The translations under genes and the position numbers were made by a program. The notes beneath the pieces are model-generated. The model had not been told where the DNA came from and made no database searches. It saw nothing but the letters and a program-made list of their open reading frames with translations. DNA of 64,000 nucleotides from Palsa-504 sp963822765 (GTDB lineage: Bacteria > Actinomycetota > Actinomycetes > Streptosporangiales > Streptosporangiaceae), in assembly GCA_963822765.1 (NCBI GenBank), contig CAWGJL010000005.1:124001-188000 (forward strand), written 5' to 3'. Below are positions 25,558 to 35,309 of this stretch, in pieces. How positions within the stretch are numbered: the stretch's first letter is position 1; every line of letters begins with the position of its first letter.

Positions 25558-26934
25558 ATGACCGGGGATTCGGGGCTGGCCAGCGCTCTGGCGTCCCGGC
25601 TGCAGACGCTGTGGGGCACCGAGGCGCAGGTCGCGGGCGTCCGCCCGCTGCCCGGCGGCGCGAGCCGGGAGAGCTGGGATGTCCGGGTGCGGACGGCCGG
25701 CGGTGCTGAGCGCAGCCTCATCCTGCTCCGGGAGGCCGGCGGACGGGCCCGGTACCCCGACCAGAAGGTGGCCGTCGAAGCGGCGGCGATGAGCGCGGCG
25801 AGGGCGGCCGGCGTCCCCGTGGCCGAGATCTACGACTACGGGGCCGGCGCCCTCGGACAGGGCTACCTGCTGATGGAGCGGCTAGACGGGGAGACGATCC
25901 CGCGGCGCCTGCTGCGCGACGAGGCGTACGCCGCCGTGCGGCCGGGCCTCGCGCACCGCCTCGGGGAGGTACTGGCCCGGATCCACCAGGTGGATCCCGG
26001 TTCGGTCCGGGACCTGCCCCGGGTTGACGCGCTCGGCCAGGTGACCGAGCAATACCAGGCTTTCGCCGAGCCCCGGCCCGCAGTTGAGCTCGGCCTGCGC
26101 TGGCTCGCCGGGCACCGGCCTGCTCCCGCCGCGGACGCGCTGGTGCATGGCGATTTCCGGACCGGCAATCTCATGGTCGGCCAGGACGGGCTCCACGGCG
26201 TGCTCGACTGGGAACTCGTTCATCGCGGTGACCCCCGGCAGGACCTGGGATGGCTGTGCACCAAGGCCTGGCGGTTCGGCTCGGCGAGCCCCGTCGGCGG
26301 GTTCGGTACCCGTGCCGACCTGATGGCGGGCTACGCCGCCGGCGGCGGCACCCCGCCGGACGAGGAAACCCAGCGCTGGTGGGAGCTGTACGGCACGGTG
26401 CGATGGGCGCTGCTCTGCCGCCGCCAGGCCGAGCGGTACCTCGCGGGCGACGAGCCGTCGATCGAGCTCGCGGTGCTCGGGCGCCGGGTCTGCGAGCAGG
26501 AATACGACATCCTGCTCGCCCTGGGCCACGCCGCGCCGCTGACCGTCACCGATCCCCTGGAGAACCTCGGGACCGACCCGGCCCCGCCCCACGACCGGCC
26601 GGCCGGCCCCGACCTGCTTCGCGCCGTCCGCGAGTTCCTCACCAGCGAGGTCGGCTCCGGCGACGGCGCAGACCCGCGGCTGAGGTTCCACGCCTTGGTC
26701 GCGGCGAACGCGCTGCGGATCGCCGAGCGCGAGGCCCTGCTCGCCGCCAGCCACGAACGCCGCCACCGGGCCCGGCTCGCCGCTCTCGGCTGCGACGACG
26801 ACGCCGGACTCTGCGCGGCGATCGGTGACGGATCGCTGGATCACCGCTTCGGCGAGGTCGTCGAGGCGATCCGGGACGCGACGATCGACAAGCTCACCGT
26901 CGCCAACCCCGGCCACCTATCCCTCCCCGGATAA
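25558..26934 (+). CDS. phosphotransferase (APH family) fused to DUF6285-like domain
   Basis: 458-aa protein. The N-terminal ~340 residues are an aminoglycoside-phosphotransferase-like kinase: catalytic loop LVHGDFRTGNLMV and DWE metal motif (VLDWELVHRGDP). The C-terminal ~110 residues (LLRAVREFLTSEV ... LRIAEREALL) match the small domain normally found as a separate gene next to such kinases. The following gene is an acyl-CoA dehydrogenase, and this pairing is common, suggesting a role in acyl-CoA or lipid degradation. Substrate unknown. Confidence 0.85.
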   Translation: MTGDSGLASALASRLQTLWGTEAQVAGVRPLPGGASRESWDVRVRTAGGAERSLILLREAGGRARYPDQKVAVEAAAMSAARAAGVPVAEIYDYGAGALGQGYLLMERLDGETIPRRLLRDEAYAAVRPGLAHRLGEVLARIHQVDPGSVRDLPRVDALGQVTEQYQAFAEPRPAVELGLRWLAGHRPAPAADALVHGDFRTGNLMVGQDGLHGVLDWELVHRGDPRQDLGWLCTKAWRFGSASPVGGFGTRADLMAGYAAGGGTPPDEETQRWWELYGTVRWALLCRRQAERYLAGDEPSIELAVLGRRVCEQEYDILLALGHAAPLTVTDPLENLGTDPAPPHDRPAGPDLLRAVREFLTSEVGSGDGADPRLRFHALVAANALRIAEREALLAASHERRHRARLAALGCDDDAGLCAAIGDGSLDHRFGEVVEAIRDATIDKLTVANPGHLSLPG

Positions 26935-26950
26935 GCCGAACGGAGACGAC

Positions 26951-28219
26951 GTGGACTTCACCCTTCCCGAGGACCTGCGCCAGTACCTAGCCGAACTCGA
27001 CGAGTTCATCGAGGCCGAGATCAGGCCGCTCGAGGAGCAAGACGACAACATCCGGTTCTTCGACCACCGCCGGGAAGACGCCAGGACCGACTGGGATCGC
27101 GGCGGGCTGCCCAGCCCCGAGTGGGAGGCGCTGCTCGCCGAGGCCAGGCGGCGGGCCGACGCAGCCGGGCACTACCGCTACGCGTTCCCGCGGGAGTACG
27201 GCGGCCGGGACGGCACCAACCTGGGCATGGCAGTCATCCGCGAGCACCTGGCTCGCAAAGGCCTCGGCCTGCACTGTGACCTGCAGAACGAGCACTCGAT
27301 CGTGGGCAATAACGTCGGGCTGCTGCTGATGCTGCACTACGGCAGCCCAGAGCAGAAACGGGAGTGGATCGATGATCTCGCGGCCGGGCGGCGGCACTTC
27401 GCGTTCGGCATCACCGAACCGGCCCACGGCAGCGACGCGACGTTTATGGAGACCCGCGCCACCCGCGACGGGGACGACTGGGTCCTGTATGGCGAAAAGA
27501 CCTGGAACACCGGCATCCACACCGCCTCGCACGACCTCGTCTTCGCCCGGACCAGCGGGACGCCGGGCAGCGGCGCCGGCATCACGGCCTTCCTGGTCCC
27601 GGTGGGCAGTCCCGGCTTCAAGGTCGAGGAGTACCTGTGGACCTTCAACATGCCCACCGACCACGCGCATGTCTCGTTCGACGGCGTGCGGATCCCGGAC
27701 AGCGCCATCCTCGGCCGCGAGGGCCGCGGACTCGAGGTCGTGCAGCACTTCTTCAACGAGAACCGCATCCGGCAGGCCGCTTCCAGCCTGGGCGCCGCGC
27801 AGTTCTGCATCGACCGTTCGGTGGAGTACGCCAAGACCAGGGCGCCGTTCGGCAAACCGCTCGCGAGCAACCAGGCGATCCAGTTCCCGCTCGCCGAGTT
27901 GTACACGCAGTGCGAGATGCTCCGGGCGCTCATCCACAAGACCGCCTGGAGCATGGATCAGTTCGGGCCGCTGACGCAGTCCGACAAGGTATCAATGTGC
28001 AACTACGTGGCCAACCGGCTGTGCTGCGAGGCCGCCGACCGCGCCATGCAGGTGCACGGCGGGCTTGGGTACTCGCGGCACCAGCCGTTCGAGCACATCT
28101 ACCGCCATCACCGCCGCTACCGCATCACCGAGGGCGCCGAGGAAATCCAGATCCGGCGAGTGGCGGGCTACCTGTTCGGCTTCATCAAGCCAGCCACTCT
28201 CAAGGGCGTCACCGGCTGA
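26951..28219 (+). CDS. acyl-CoA dehydrogenase
   Basis: 422-aa FAD enzyme introducing the alpha,beta double bond in an acyl-CoA. Family blocks: FAFGITEPAHGSDA (FAD/substrate), MQVHGGLGYSRHQPFEHIYR and a C-terminal arginine-rich helix (RHHRRYRITEGAEEIQIRRV). GTG 26951 follows cggag; it lies 17 bp after the kinase stop, so the two form an operon. The catalytic base is expected in the EGAEEIQ segment (Glu). Substrate class looks like the ACAD10/11-type branch because of its kinase partner. Confidence 0.9.
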   Translation: MDFTLPEDLRQYLAELDEFIEAEIRPLEEQDDNIRFFDHRREDARTDWDRGGLPSPEWEALLAEARRRADAAGHYRYAFPREYGGRDGTNLGMAVIREHLARKGLGLHCDLQNEHSIVGNNVGLLLMLHYGSPEQKREWIDDLAAGRRHFAFGITEPAHGSDATFMETRATRDGDDWVLYGEKTWNTGIHTASHDLVFARTSGTPGSGAGITAFLVPVGSPGFKVEEYLWTFNMPTDHAHVSFDGVRIPDSAILGREGRGLEVVQHFFNENRIRQAASSLGAAQFCIDRSVEYAKTRAPFGKPLASNQAIQFPLAELYTQCEMLRALIHKTAWSMDQFGPLTQSDKVSMCNYVANRLCCEAADRAMQVHGGLGYSRHQPFEHIYRHHRRYRITEGAEEIQIRRVAGYLFGFIKPATLKGVTG

Positions 28220-28233
28220 GGAGGTTCCCGGAC

Positions 28234-28520
28234 ATGATCATTGACTGTGCCCGCTACCACGGCGGCCGCAGGCGCGACCAGGGCCCGGTGCCGTTGACCG
28301 AGGCGGCGGCGCGGTGCGAGGAGGGCGGCTTCGTGTGGCTGGGCTCGATGACGGGCAGATCTTCGCCATCACCGCCTTCGTGGCCTTCCGTCTAGCGTTC
28401 TCTGCGATCAACGACTCGCTCGGCGCTCAGCCTGACGCGCAACTCGCCCAGCCGCTGCCCCCGGAGGTACGCGAGGCCGTGACCTACGGCCGACCTGTCG
28501 CTCAAGCAACGGCTACCTGA
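28234..28520 (+). pseudogene. CorA N-terminal relic joined to an unrelated fragment
   Basis: A ribosome site (gaggagg) and ATG 28234 start MIIDCARYHGGRRRDQGPVP ... GGFVWLG, the usual beginning of actinobacterial CorA-like Mg/Co transporters. After about 37 codons the similarity ends and the frame stops at 28395. Another frame (28346-28520) reads LDDGQIFAITAFVAF..., reminiscent of a SnoaL-like sigma factor tail. Looks like a recombination junction between two relics. Confidence 0.5.
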
Positions 28521-28840
28521 TCTGGCTTGCTCTTTCACTGGTCACCAGAGGCGGATCGCTGGAGTATTATTCCGCGCTCAAAAATAGCCGATGCCACTCG
28601 CGCCGAGCGGTGGCCTGGTATTTCCTTTTTGCGGCAATTACGCACTGACGACACACTCGAAACTGATATTGATCTCAGGTTGCTGGCTGCACGGGGATGA
28701 TTCGCCCGGATATAACATCCTTTACTTCCAAAAGCCACGAATAACAACGGAACCGGAATCATTCTGGCGGGCGGGTGAATTACCGTGAATTCGTCTTCCG
28801 GGTATAGACATCGGTGTTTTATGTGACTAGCGTGCCTGGC
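28521..28840. other. AT-rich intergenic region before surface protein gene
   Basis: About 320 bp clearly poorer in G+C than the rest of the window (for example 28600-28790). No coding similarity seen. It contains GGGTAT at 28800-28805 without a matching GTT box. Probably a promoter/regulatory region for the secreted protein at 28841, or a recent insertion scar. Confidence 0.45.
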
Positions 28841-30353
28841 ATGAAGGGCTGGTGCGTGCCAGTCCTGAAGGTGCTGTTGTGGGCTTTCGGGACGGCGATG
28901 AGCGGCCTGTGCCTGGCGTTCGGCATAGGCGTGCTGCTCGCTGCCCCCGCCTCAGCCGCGGCCCAGGCCCCCGCCGGCCTGGGCGGCTCGCTGGTCTCGG
29001 CCGTCTCCGGCACCGCCGGCGCGGTGTCCCGCCGCCGGGACGGTGACCTCCGCGGCCGCCCGGCACAGTGACCTCCGCCGCGGCCGGAACGGTGGCCGCC
29101 GCGGCCGCCAGCACCACGGCCGCCGCCTCCCAGACCGCCAGCACCGTCACCGCCGCCGCCGCGAACACCGCGAGCCCCGTGACCGCGGCGGCGAGCCCGA
29201 CGGCCGGAACGGTGGCCTCAGCGGCCGGCAGCGTGACCTCAGCGGCCGCCCCGGTCGTCCCCCAGGCTGCCGGGACCGTCTCCGGGACGGTCTCCGCCGC
29301 CGCGGGTGCCGTAACCAGCACCGTGAGCACCGCGGGGACCGCAGCCGGCACCGTGACCCAGGCCGCCGCCGGCACCGTGACCAGCGCGGGGACGGCGATC
29401 CAGAACATCACCGGAGTTGCAGCCGGCACCGCCTCCGGCGCCGTCGCCGGCACCTTGTCCGGGGTGGGCAGCGGGGCGGGCACCGTGGTCAGCGGACTGA
29501 CCGGGACGGTGACCGGCGTGGTGTCCCAGGCCGGCGGCGCGGCCGGATCGGTGGCCGGCGGCCTGCCAGTGGTCGGCCCGGGAGCCGGGCAGGTCATCTC
29601 CACGCTGACCGGCACCGTGACCAGCCTCCCCGTCCCCTCCGTCCCGTCCCTGCCCCTGCCGTCGCTGCCAGGCCTGCCGTCCGGCGCCGGCACCGGCTCT
29701 GGCACCGGTACCGGCAGTGGTACCGGCTCGGGCTCGGGGCCGGGTTCGTCCTCGCCGTCGGGAAGCGACCCGGGTCCGGGGAGCGCCGGCCCGACGGCGG
29801 GCAGCACCGGATCCGCTGGATCTGGTTCGGGGGCTGGCGGGCCTGCGGGCGGCACTGTGCCGTCCAGCCCGCTGCCCGGCCCGGTCGCCCCGGTCCCGGT
29901 CACCTCGGTCCCGGGCCTGCCCGGTGCGGCTGTGCCGGGTGCGGGTGTGCCGGGTGCGGGTATCCCCGGGTCCGTCCCGCCGGGTACCGCCCCTCACGGC
30001 ACCGCCCCCGGGATCGGCCCGGTCACCCTGCCGTCGCTGCCCGGCCTGCCCGCTGGCTCGGGCGCGAGTGCGGGCCTTTCGGCGGCAGCGGCCGTGTCCG
30101 CCGGCTCCGGCGGGTCGCCCGCTGTGCCGGTGCCGTGCCGGTGGCGCCTGTGGTGCCGGCGGGTGCGGGCGGGTCCCCCGAGGGCGGGGATGCCCTGTCC
30201 GCGGGCGGCGGCGGGGCGGGCACGGCCGGGTTCGCCGGCCTGGCCCTGCTGATCCTGGCCGGCCTGGCGGTGCCGGGCCTGGCGCTTGTCCGCCGGGTGG
30301 TCGTGGTCCCGTCCGCGGCCGCCATCGTGTCCTTGCATGAGGTCCCCGGCTAG
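28841..30353 (+). pseudogene. large Ala/Thr/Gly/Pro-rich surface protein, frame broken
   Basis: Composite secreted protein: signal peptide (MKGWCVPVLKVLLWAFG...LLAAPASA), a long Ala/Thr/Ser/Val repeat region (GTVTSAAA-type units), a Gly/Ser/Pro-rich stalk near 29690-29950, and a C-terminal membrane helix with basic tail (GFAGLALLILAGLAVPGLAL then VRRVVVVP). These parts lie in different frames. Single extra C residues near 29018 and 29062 and a further shift near 30135 would reconcile them. Likely a cell-surface stalk protein. The start ATG lacks a clear ribosome site. The breaks may be real or sequence errors in low-complexity DNA. Confidence 0.6.
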
Positions 30354-30469
30354 CCGCTGACCGTTCCTCCAGGTCAGCCTCTCACCCCTGTTCCCTGTCA
30401 GGCCCGTTTCCTGTGGCCCCGGGGGTGAGGTCCGGAATTACCCCTGTTCGTTCGTGCAAGGAGAGTGCA

Positions 30470-31752
30470 ATGAATCGTGTCCTCGCGCGCCTGGCGGCGC
30501 TGTCCGCCGGGCTGGTCGCCCCCGCGGTCCTGGCCGCCGGCGCCATGGCGTCCACCTGCCCGCCCCCGGCCCCGTGCCCCCCCCACCCGGTCGTGGTGAC
30601 GGCCTACCACCCCGGCCCCTGCCACCACAGCCACGGCCACCCCGGCCCGGTCCTGACCGGCTGGACCGGCTGGACCGGCCAGCCCGGTAACCCCGGCCAC
30701 CACCGCCACCACCCCGGAACCCCCGGCCAGCCCGGAAGCCCGGGACAACCTGGTAGCCCTGGCCAGCCCGGCCAGCCTGGTAGCCCGGGGCAGCCCGGTA
30801 GCCCGGGCGGTCCTGGCGGTCCTGGCGGTCCTGGCGGTCCTGGCGGTCCTGGCGGTCCTGGGGGTCCTGGGGGGTCCGGGAAGCCCGGGGAATCCGGGGA
30901 CTCCGGGTAACGCGGGCGGGGCGCCGTCGCTGATTTCGGTCGGCCTGCCGACGATCAACCTCCCGGTCTCGGTGCTCAGCACCGGCTCGGGCAACGGCTC
31001 AGCCACCAGCCACCACCACCACCACGGCCGGCACCAGTGCCGGCGGGTCGCTGATCTCGGTCACCGGCCCCGGCGCGGTCAACCTGCCCATCAGTATCGG
31101 CAGCACCGGCTCCGGCAACGGGTCGGCCACCGGCACCACCGGCACCGGGCCGGCCAGCACCGGCGGATCACTGGCCTCGGTGAACCTGCCCGGCTCGGTC
31201 AACGCCCCGATCTCGGTGCTGAGCACCAATTCAGGGAACGGGTCCGCGTCCGGCACCCAGACCAGCACGGGCAACTCCGCACAGGGCGCCGACGGATCAC
31301 TGGCCTCGGTCACCGGCCCGAGCGCGGTCAACCTGCCCATCACCGCAGCCAGCAACGACTCCGGCAACGGGTCCGCGTCTGGCACCAGCCAGACCAGCAC
31401 CGGCAGCTCCAGCCAGGGCACCGGCGGATCACTGGCCTCGGTGAACCTGCCCGGATCGGTCAACGCCCCGGTCTCGGCGCTGAGCAGCAACTCCGGCAAC
31501 GGCTCCGCCACCAGCACAACCGGAACCAGCACCGGCAGCTCCAGCCAGGGCACCGGCGGATCACTGATCTCGGTGAACCTGCCCGGATCGGTCAACGCCC
31601 CGGTCTCGGCGCTGAGCAGCAACTCCGGCAACGGCTCGGCCACCACCGGCAGCACCGGCAGCATCGGTCACACCCCGGGCAGCAGCGGCAGCACCAGCGG
31701 AACCACCGCCGGCGGCACCCTGCAAACCGCCACCGGCGGCCTGGGACTGTAA
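30470..31752 (+). pseudogene. collagen-like / beta-repeat secreted surface protein, frame broken
   Basis: Good ribosome site (aaggaga) and signal peptide (MNRVLARLAALSAGLVAPAV ...). Then a Cys/Pro/His-rich segment, about 25 collagen-like Gly-X-Pro triplets (30700-30900), then five to six copies of a ~45-residue beta-type repeat (GSLxSVNLPGSVNAPVSALSS, NSGNGSAS...). The collagen frame stops at 30908 but the next frame continues GSPGNPGTPGNAGGAPSLISV, pointing to a slip in the G6 run near 30869-30874. A second shift is in the CAC repeat near 31003-31022. Probably one exported cell-wall protein. Confidence 0.62.
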
Positions 31753-31789
31753 CACCAGGTAACACCCGCCACATGAAGTAAACGGGACA

Positions 31790-31824
31790 GTCTCCGGCCG
31801 GGAAACGGGAACCCGGCCGGAGAC
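31790..31824 (+). terminator. terminator hairpin after surface protein gene
   Basis: Perfect 13-bp stem GTCTCCGGCCGGG (31790-31802) with CCCGGCCGGAGAC (31812-31824) and a 9-base loop, 38 bp after the stop of the beta-repeat gene. Confidence 0.85.
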
Positions 31825-31984
31825 CGCCCCCAACAGCAAACCGCACCACGGGAAACCGGCAGGGAGGAGCCAACGGGACAGGCACAACGACCACGCGGAG
31901 CGCTACCGCCCGCAACCTGAAGACACCGAGCCCGCCAGCGTGAACCACGCTCCGTTCGGAAGAAAGATCATGAACCTGCGTGGC

Positions 31985-32215
31985 TCAGGCGAGCTCGGAT
32001 TGCAGGACCTCGCCCGCGGGACGGCGGGTGCCGAGCCGGGCAGGAACAACGGTGCTGGCGGCGACGGTCAGCGGAACGGTGGCGACCAGCCACCACAGCG
32101 GCGGCAGCGTCGCTCGCGGCCGCCTCCGGCGGCTCGCCCAGCGACGTCGTTGCCGCAACGACGCGTACCTGACGACGTGGGTGCCCACAACGACGTTGTT
32201 CCCGCCGCCGCCCTC
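31985..32215 (-). pseudogene. C-terminal relic of an FtsX-like ABC permease
   Basis: The minus-strand frame ending at 31985 reads PLWWLVATVPLTVAAS then VPARLGTRRPAGEVLQSELA, the last membrane helix and characteristic C-terminal tail of MacB/FtsX-type permeases of actinomycetes. The rest of the gene is missing; upstream sequence to about 32215 is Arg-rich and unlike a permease. Confidence 0.55.
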
Positions 32216-32236
32216 TGGCTCGCTGGCCGCATTGAC

Positions 32237-32279
32237 AGACCGGTGGTCGGTCTGCGAGAGTTAGACCGACAGTCGGTCT
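32237..32279. promoter_or_regulatory. two tandem TetR-type operators AGACCG-NNN-GTCGGTCT
   Basis: The site at 32263-32279 is a perfect palindrome (AGACCGAC-A-GTCGGTCT). The site at 32237-32253 is the same 17-mer with only the three central bases changed. Centres are 26 bp apart. Such sites belong to TetR repressors of efflux genes, but no tetR or intact transporter is adjacent; only the FtsX relic is near. Confidence 0.65.
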
Positions 32280-32655
32280 TTTTGGTCAGCGGAGTGCGGT
32301 GGCCACGAACGAGGGAGAAGACCATGACTAGCAAGATGGCCGGCCGGGGCGCCGGCGCTGTTGGTCTGCGGGCTCGGGTCCAGCTACCTGTGGCGGCACG
32401 TGACCGGGGCGGTTACGGCCAGCCCGGCCGCGCGGCCGCCGGCCCGCCGCACGGGCACGCGCCTGCCTGAGGAAGGCAAACCCGGTCCGCGACTCGCCGC
32501 GGACCAGCCGACGCCGCTGAGCCGACCGGAACGCTGGCTCGCGGAGTTCCTTGTCGCCTGCCCGGACCGCCGTAACGCCGGTCCGGCGGCACGGGCGGCC
32601 GCGCGCGCCGCAGCCGCACCTTTACCCCCCGATCGTGCGATTTACGGAGGCCACG
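32280..32655. other. region with no supported gene (376 bp)
   Basis: A ribosome site and ATG occur at 32310-32326 (gagggagaagaccATGACT) but the frame soon becomes Arg/Gly/Pro-rich and stops at 32470. A different frame (32361-32669, CGLGSSYLWRHVTGAV...) looks slightly more protein-like. Neither is recognised; probably the decayed target gene of the operators at 32237-32279. Confidence 0.4.
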
Positions 32656-33042
32656 ATGATGTTCCTTGACTGCCCGGCCTACCTGGACCAGGAAGGCGCC
32701 GCCCGGTGCGGGCTGCCTGCCGAGGTCAGGTGCCGGTTCACCATGCGCTCGGCTGACGGGCCGGTGGAAAGCGCCATGATCAGGTGCCCGGCCGGGCACT
32801 CGTTCAGCGGGCCCGTCGAAGCTCTCAGCTGGGACAGCTCGGGCAAACACGATCCGGTGGCGGCCCGAGCCGGTTCCCGCGCTGGCGGCGGAGCCGCGCG
32901 CCGGGATTTCCCCGGCTCGCCGCGACGGCACGCTCGCCGCCCGGTCAGCGCACCCGCGTACTATCTGGGGCGCCCGGCCGGCCAGTGGATGGCCATCATG
33001 CGCCCGCGCCGCCGGCTGGCTACCGGGGCCGGGGCCCGGTGA
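32656..33042 (+). CDS. hypothetical Cys-containing protein upstream of WhiB
   Basis: 128-aa protein, ATG 32656 after tacggagg. The N-terminal ~60 residues (FLDCPAYLDQEGAARCGLPAEVRCRF...IRCPAGHSF) form a compact Cys-rich module with four cysteines and a histidine, likely a zinc site. This short module is common in actinomycetes as a stand-alone protein. The remainder is Arg/Gly-rich. It overlaps the whiB-like gene by one base (TGATG), so it is co-translated with it. Confidence 0.72.
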   Translation: MMFLDCPAYLDQEGAARCGLPAEVRCRFTMRSADGPVESAMIRCPAGHSFSGPVEALSWDSSGKHDPVAARAGSRAGGGAARRDFPGSPRRHARRPVSAPAYYLGRPAGQWMAIMRPRRRLATGAGAR

Positions 33043-33341
33043 TGGCTGGCTCGACCTGGAACCCGGGCACCGGCGTGGCTCCCTCGGTTACCGCGCTCCT
33101 GGCGGGCCCGGATCATCCCTGCCGCCAGCACCCGGAGCTGTTCTTCGCCGAGTCTCCGCGGGATGTAGAGCAGGCCAAGACCCTGTGCCAGGGATGCCGG
33201 GCCAGGAAGGCCTGCCTGGCCGGTGCGGTCGGGCGCCGGGAGCCCTGGGGTATCTGGGGCGGCGAGCTGCTGATCCACGGTGTGATCGTGCCGCGCAAGC
33301 GTCCCCGCGGACGCCCCCGCAAGACCGATATGGCCGCTTAG
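33042..33341 (+). CDS. WhiB-family iron-sulfur transcriptional regulator
   Basis: 99-aa Wbl protein. The four [4Fe-4S] cysteines are C27, C49, C52 and C58 (HPC...LCQGC...AC), followed by the signature turn GIWGGE at 70-75 and a basic C-terminal DNA-binding tail (PRKRPRGRPRK). These proteins sense redox/NO and bind the principal sigma factor. The ATG at 33042 overlaps the previous stop. Confidence 0.93.
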   Translation: MAGSTWNPGTGVAPSVTALLAGPDHPCRQHPELFFAESPRDVEQAKTLCQGCRARKACLAGAVGRREPWGIWGGELLIHGVIVPRKRPRGRPRKTDMAA

Positions 33342-33632
33342 GCGGCGAACGGCGGCAATCCGCAGCGGATGGCCAGGGCGGGGTCGCGGTAGGACACCAG
33401 CGTGGTGATGAGCAGCTGACCGAGCAGACGGAGCCGATCTCTCGGTGATGCTGACGGCGACTGTTACGATGTGGCCACGGCAAGATCCGCACGCCGTCCG
33501 CCGCCGCCGTCCGCGCCTGCGCCGCACGATGGCATCGCCGGTCAAGGTCTCCCGGGGCCCGTGATCACCTGTCCGGCAGGCATGCCCCTCGTCGGCGGGA
33601 TGCGCGGGGTCTCGCCGGAGACGGACGCAGCT

Positions 33633-35280
33633 ATGCCGAAGAAGCAGACCACCGCGGGGAAGAAGGCACGCGCCGCGGCCCGCCAAGGGGCAAAGTACAC
33701 GGCCGCGCTGCGCGGGCAGTTCGCGCCCGGCGCTGCAGCGACAGACTTTGCGCATCCGGCGGGCCTGGCGCACCGCACCCTGCTGGATCATCCGCCGGGT
33801 TTCCGGCCGTTCCGCGGTACCGGTCTGTTCGAGCGGATCGGCGGCCAGCCGACGATCCGCACGACTGGTCGACCTGCTGTACGAGGGGATCAATGACGAC
33901 GATCAGCTGCGCCCGCTGTTCCCGCGCGACCTGGCCGGCAGCCGGTCGATGCAGAAGCTGTTCTTCGCCGAGTGGCTGGGCGGCCCGGGTCGGTACAGCG
34001 AGCAGGCCTACGCAGGCCTGGGGCACAGCCACGACGGCCTGCCGATCACGCCCGCGCTCGCCGACCGGTGGCTGGGGCACTTCGGCCGCGCGCTGGCGGC
34101 CACGGTCGCGGCCGCCAGCGATCGCAGCGCGATCCAGGCGCAAGTCCGCTCCCTCGCGATGACGCTGGTCACCGGGCAGGTGGCCCCGGCACGGCGTCCC
34201 GGGCGGGGGAACAGGCCTGGCGCGAAGGACGGCCCGCGGCCAGTGGCCTGGTGCGGCATCGCCGCCCGGAGCGTGACGCGCGCGAGGGATCTCGCGCGCC
34301 GTGGTGATGCCGCCGGGCTCGGCGCGGCGCTGGCGGAGGCACCGGATCTGCTGCTTCCGTCGTACTCCGCGGCGATCATGCAGGCCGCCGCGCTGGCCGG
34401 CCGGGCCGAAACTGTACGGCTGCTGCTGGATCGCGGGGCCGGAGCGGACCACCCCTGGTCCCTTCCGGTCAAGGTCACCGGGGCGGCGTTCGAGCGGGTG
34501 GTGTTCGTGACGCCGCTGTGCGCGGCGCGGCTGAAGCGCCGGCCCGCGGTCGAGGCGCTGCTCTCGGCGGCGGGTGCCCACGAGGACGTCTTCACCGCGG
34601 CCTTCCTCGGCGACCTCCCGTCGCTTACGCAGATGCTCGCGGCCGATCCCGGCCTGGCCCAGGCGGCGGATCCGGCCCTCGACGCCCTGCGCATCACCCC
34701 GGTCGAGCACGCGGTCGCGGGCGGGCAGGCCGCGGCGCTGCGGCTCATCCTGGACCACGTCGCCGATCCGCTTCCTGGCTATGCGCGGGCGCTGCGCGGG
34801 GCCGCCGCCCAGGGCAGCCTGGCCATGACCGAGCTGCTGCTGGCCCGCGGCGCGGACGCGACGCGGATCGGCACCGGCCGGTGGGTCCTGCATCCCGAGC
34901 TGGCGCCGCTGCTGGCCAGCGGGGGCGCGGCGATCGACTCGTCAGGCTCGTGGATCGGGGCCAGCTGCACCGGGAACCAGGGCCGCAAGGACGATCCGGA
35001 GTTCGTCCGCGCCCTCCTGCACTACGGGGCCAGCGCGAACGACCGTCGTTCCGGCGACCCGGAAGGTACGTCCGGCGTCCGGGCGCTCAACGCGACGGCG
35101 CTGCACTACGCGGCCCGGGCGGGTTTCCTGCGGACCATCGAGGTGCTCCTCGAGTACGGCGCAGACCCCGACGCCCGCGACAGTCACGGCCGCACGCCGC
35201 TTGACTGGCTCGAACAAGCGGCACCGTCAGTACCGCGAGCAGCCGTCCGGAACCTGATCGCGCCCGGACCACATCGATGA
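33633..35280 (+). CDS. truncated-globin / ankyrin-repeat fusion (one apparent frameshift)
   Basis: Predicted ~548-aa cytosolic protein. N-terminal basic segment (MPKKQTTAGKKARAAARQ). A globin-like domain at about 60-165: LFERIGGQPTIR, LYEGINDDDQLRPLFP, FFAEWLGGPGRYSEQAY, GHSHDGLPITPALADRWLGHF; this order matches group II/III truncated hemoglobins, the His in GLGHSHDG being the likely proximal ligand. Then at least six ankyrin-like repeats (AAALAGRAETVRLLLDRGA, GFLRTIEVLLEYGADPDARD, GRTPLDWL). An extra A at 33864 breaks the frame between IRT and LVDLL; otherwise the protein is continuous. Confidence 0.72.
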
Positions 35281-35287
35281 TCACTGT

Positions 35288-35306
35288 GGCCCACTCGATC
35301 TGGGCC
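35288..35306. terminator. short hairpin between convergent genes
   Basis: GGCCCA (35288-35293) and TGGGCC (35301-35306) with a 7-base loop, located in the 29-bp gap between the ankyrin gene and the AAA ATPase gene. Short stem, so modest confidence. Confidence 0.4.
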
Positions 35307-35309
35307 GAT

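Noticed and set aside
28800..28805. GGGTAT as a SigB promoter for the surface protein
   Set aside because: No GTT box at the required 14-16-base distance upstream.
31940..32470. 176-aa plus-strand frame
   Set aside because: Arg/Pro/Gly-rich and runs across the operator pair and the FtsX relic; no domain.
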